The notes under the pieces are model-generated. The model did no database searches, was not told the origin of the DNA, and worked only from the letters and a program-made list of their open reading frames with translations. Of a stretch of 7,347 nucleotides of DNA, positions 6,932-7,347 are shown piece after piece; within the stretch, counting starts at the first letter, position 1, and every line of letters begins with the position of its first letter. This DNA comes from Alphaproteobacteria bacterium (GTDB taxonomy: Bacteria; Pseudomonadota; Alphaproteobacteria; Thalassobaculales; Thalassobaculaceae). The translations under genes were made by a program, and so were the position numbers. The DNA lies in the NCBI GenBank assembly GCA_028822575.1, contig JAPKDN010000154.1:1-7347 (forward strand), in the 5' to 3' direction.

Positions 6932-7347
6932 GCATCTTCTCCAAGCTTTTCCAACAACAACACCAGCGTCTTCAAAACCCGAGCGCTCCAACCCGACGGC
7001 ACCCAAGTGGTGGTATCGTCCTGCTCGATGAGCGCCGGACCCGCGCACCTGAAACCTGCAAACATTCTGGCGCGATCGTATACATCCACTTGGATTGATG
7101 TGGCACCGTGACCCGCCAACACGGTCCGGGTGGCTTTGAGTGAATCGCCTTCCTTAACACGCCTATCCGCCACAATCGGGACAACCGGCGCCCGATGGAC
7201 GGTGCGCAGATTGACGACCCTAGTCGCGCCCTGGACCGAATGACCATAGACCCGGTCGTGCAGGAGCAGAAAATCCTGATAGAGTTTTCCCAACGGATCC
7301 TCGACATCAAGATCCAGCGGCACTTCCAGGTGGTAGCCTTGTCCGAC
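6928..7347 (-). CDS. Hydantoinase A / oxoprolinase-type subunit, C-terminal part (partial at window edge)
   Basis: This is the last 139 residues of a HyuA-type subunit; the gene continues beyond the right edge, so the N-terminal nucleotide-binding part is not visible. The family comprises ATP-dependent hydantoinases, 5-oxoprolinase and the acetone/acetophenone carboxylases, which work in the cytoplasm with a HyuB-type partner. Visible family features are the segment GQGYHLEVPLD right at the edge, a 'YGHS' element followed by VNLRTVHRAPVVP, and the C-terminal signature GPALIEQDDTTTWVPSGW, which matches the usual GPAxIEQxDTTxxVPxGW. A GTG inside the frame at 7321-7323 is not the true start, because the family motif extends upstream of it. 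The stop TGA overlaps the ATG of the next gene by four bases (6928-6931), which indicates translational coupling. Specificity (N-methylhydantoin, other cyclic amides, oxoproline, or a ketone carboxylase) cannot be decided from this fragment. Confidence 0.9.
   Translation of the reverse strand, partial: VGQGYHLEVPLDLDVEDPLGKLYQDFLLLHDRVYGHSVQGATRVVNLRTVHRAPVVPIVADRRVKEGDSLKATRTVLAGHGATSIQVDVYDRARMFAGFRCAGPALIEQDDTTTWVPSGWSARVLKTLVLLLEKLGEDA

Noticed and set aside
1..7347. CRISPR arrays, tRNA or rRNA genes, insertion-sequence ends, integrase genes
   Set aside because: I saw no regularly spaced direct repeats, no cloverleaf-like segments and no transposase or integrase motifs on either strand.

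Overview
Every gene I can support in this 7.3 kb window lies on the minus strand, so transcription runs from right to left. Base composition is moderately GC-rich. The gene families present are a hydantoinase/oxoprolinase-type pair, an MSMEG_4141-type luciferase-like oxidoreductase, an MCT-like MFS carrier, DUF1028, a mandelate racemase-like enolase and an isochorismatase-type hydrolase. This mix fits a metabolically versatile proteobacterium, most likely an alphaproteobacterium, though nothing in the window fixes the taxon (no rRNA or housekeeping gene).

Layout in transcription order: the C-terminal part of a hydantoinase A-type subunit (6928 to beyond the window end) overlaps by 4 bases a complete hydantoinase B-type subunit (5282-6931). 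After 60 bases comes a luciferase-like monooxygenase (LLM) family oxidoreductase (4343-5221). A 311-base interval (4032-4342) follows, with no intact gene but a possible broken small gene and an inverted repeat. Then come an MFS transporter (2721-4031), a DUF1028 protein (1951-2649, GTG start), an enolase-superfamily protein (806-1927) and, 17 bases further on, a clearly decayed isochorismatase-family cysteine hydrolase (about 205-788). The leftmost 200 bases hold no intact gene but contain coding-like debris.

Taken together this looks like a small-molecule catabolic cluster. The carrier would import an organic acid or amide-like compound. The HyuA/HyuB-type enzyme would open or carboxylate it in an ATP-dependent reaction, and the LLM, enolase-type and (formerly) amidohydrolase-type enzymes would process it. 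The substrate cannot be read from sequence. Two points stand out. The enolase-superfamily protein lacks the usual third metal-ligand Glu (Asn instead) and the usual His of the Asp-His dyad (Trp region instead). The terminal hydrolase has been destroyed by several independent lesions while the genes upstream of it remain open.
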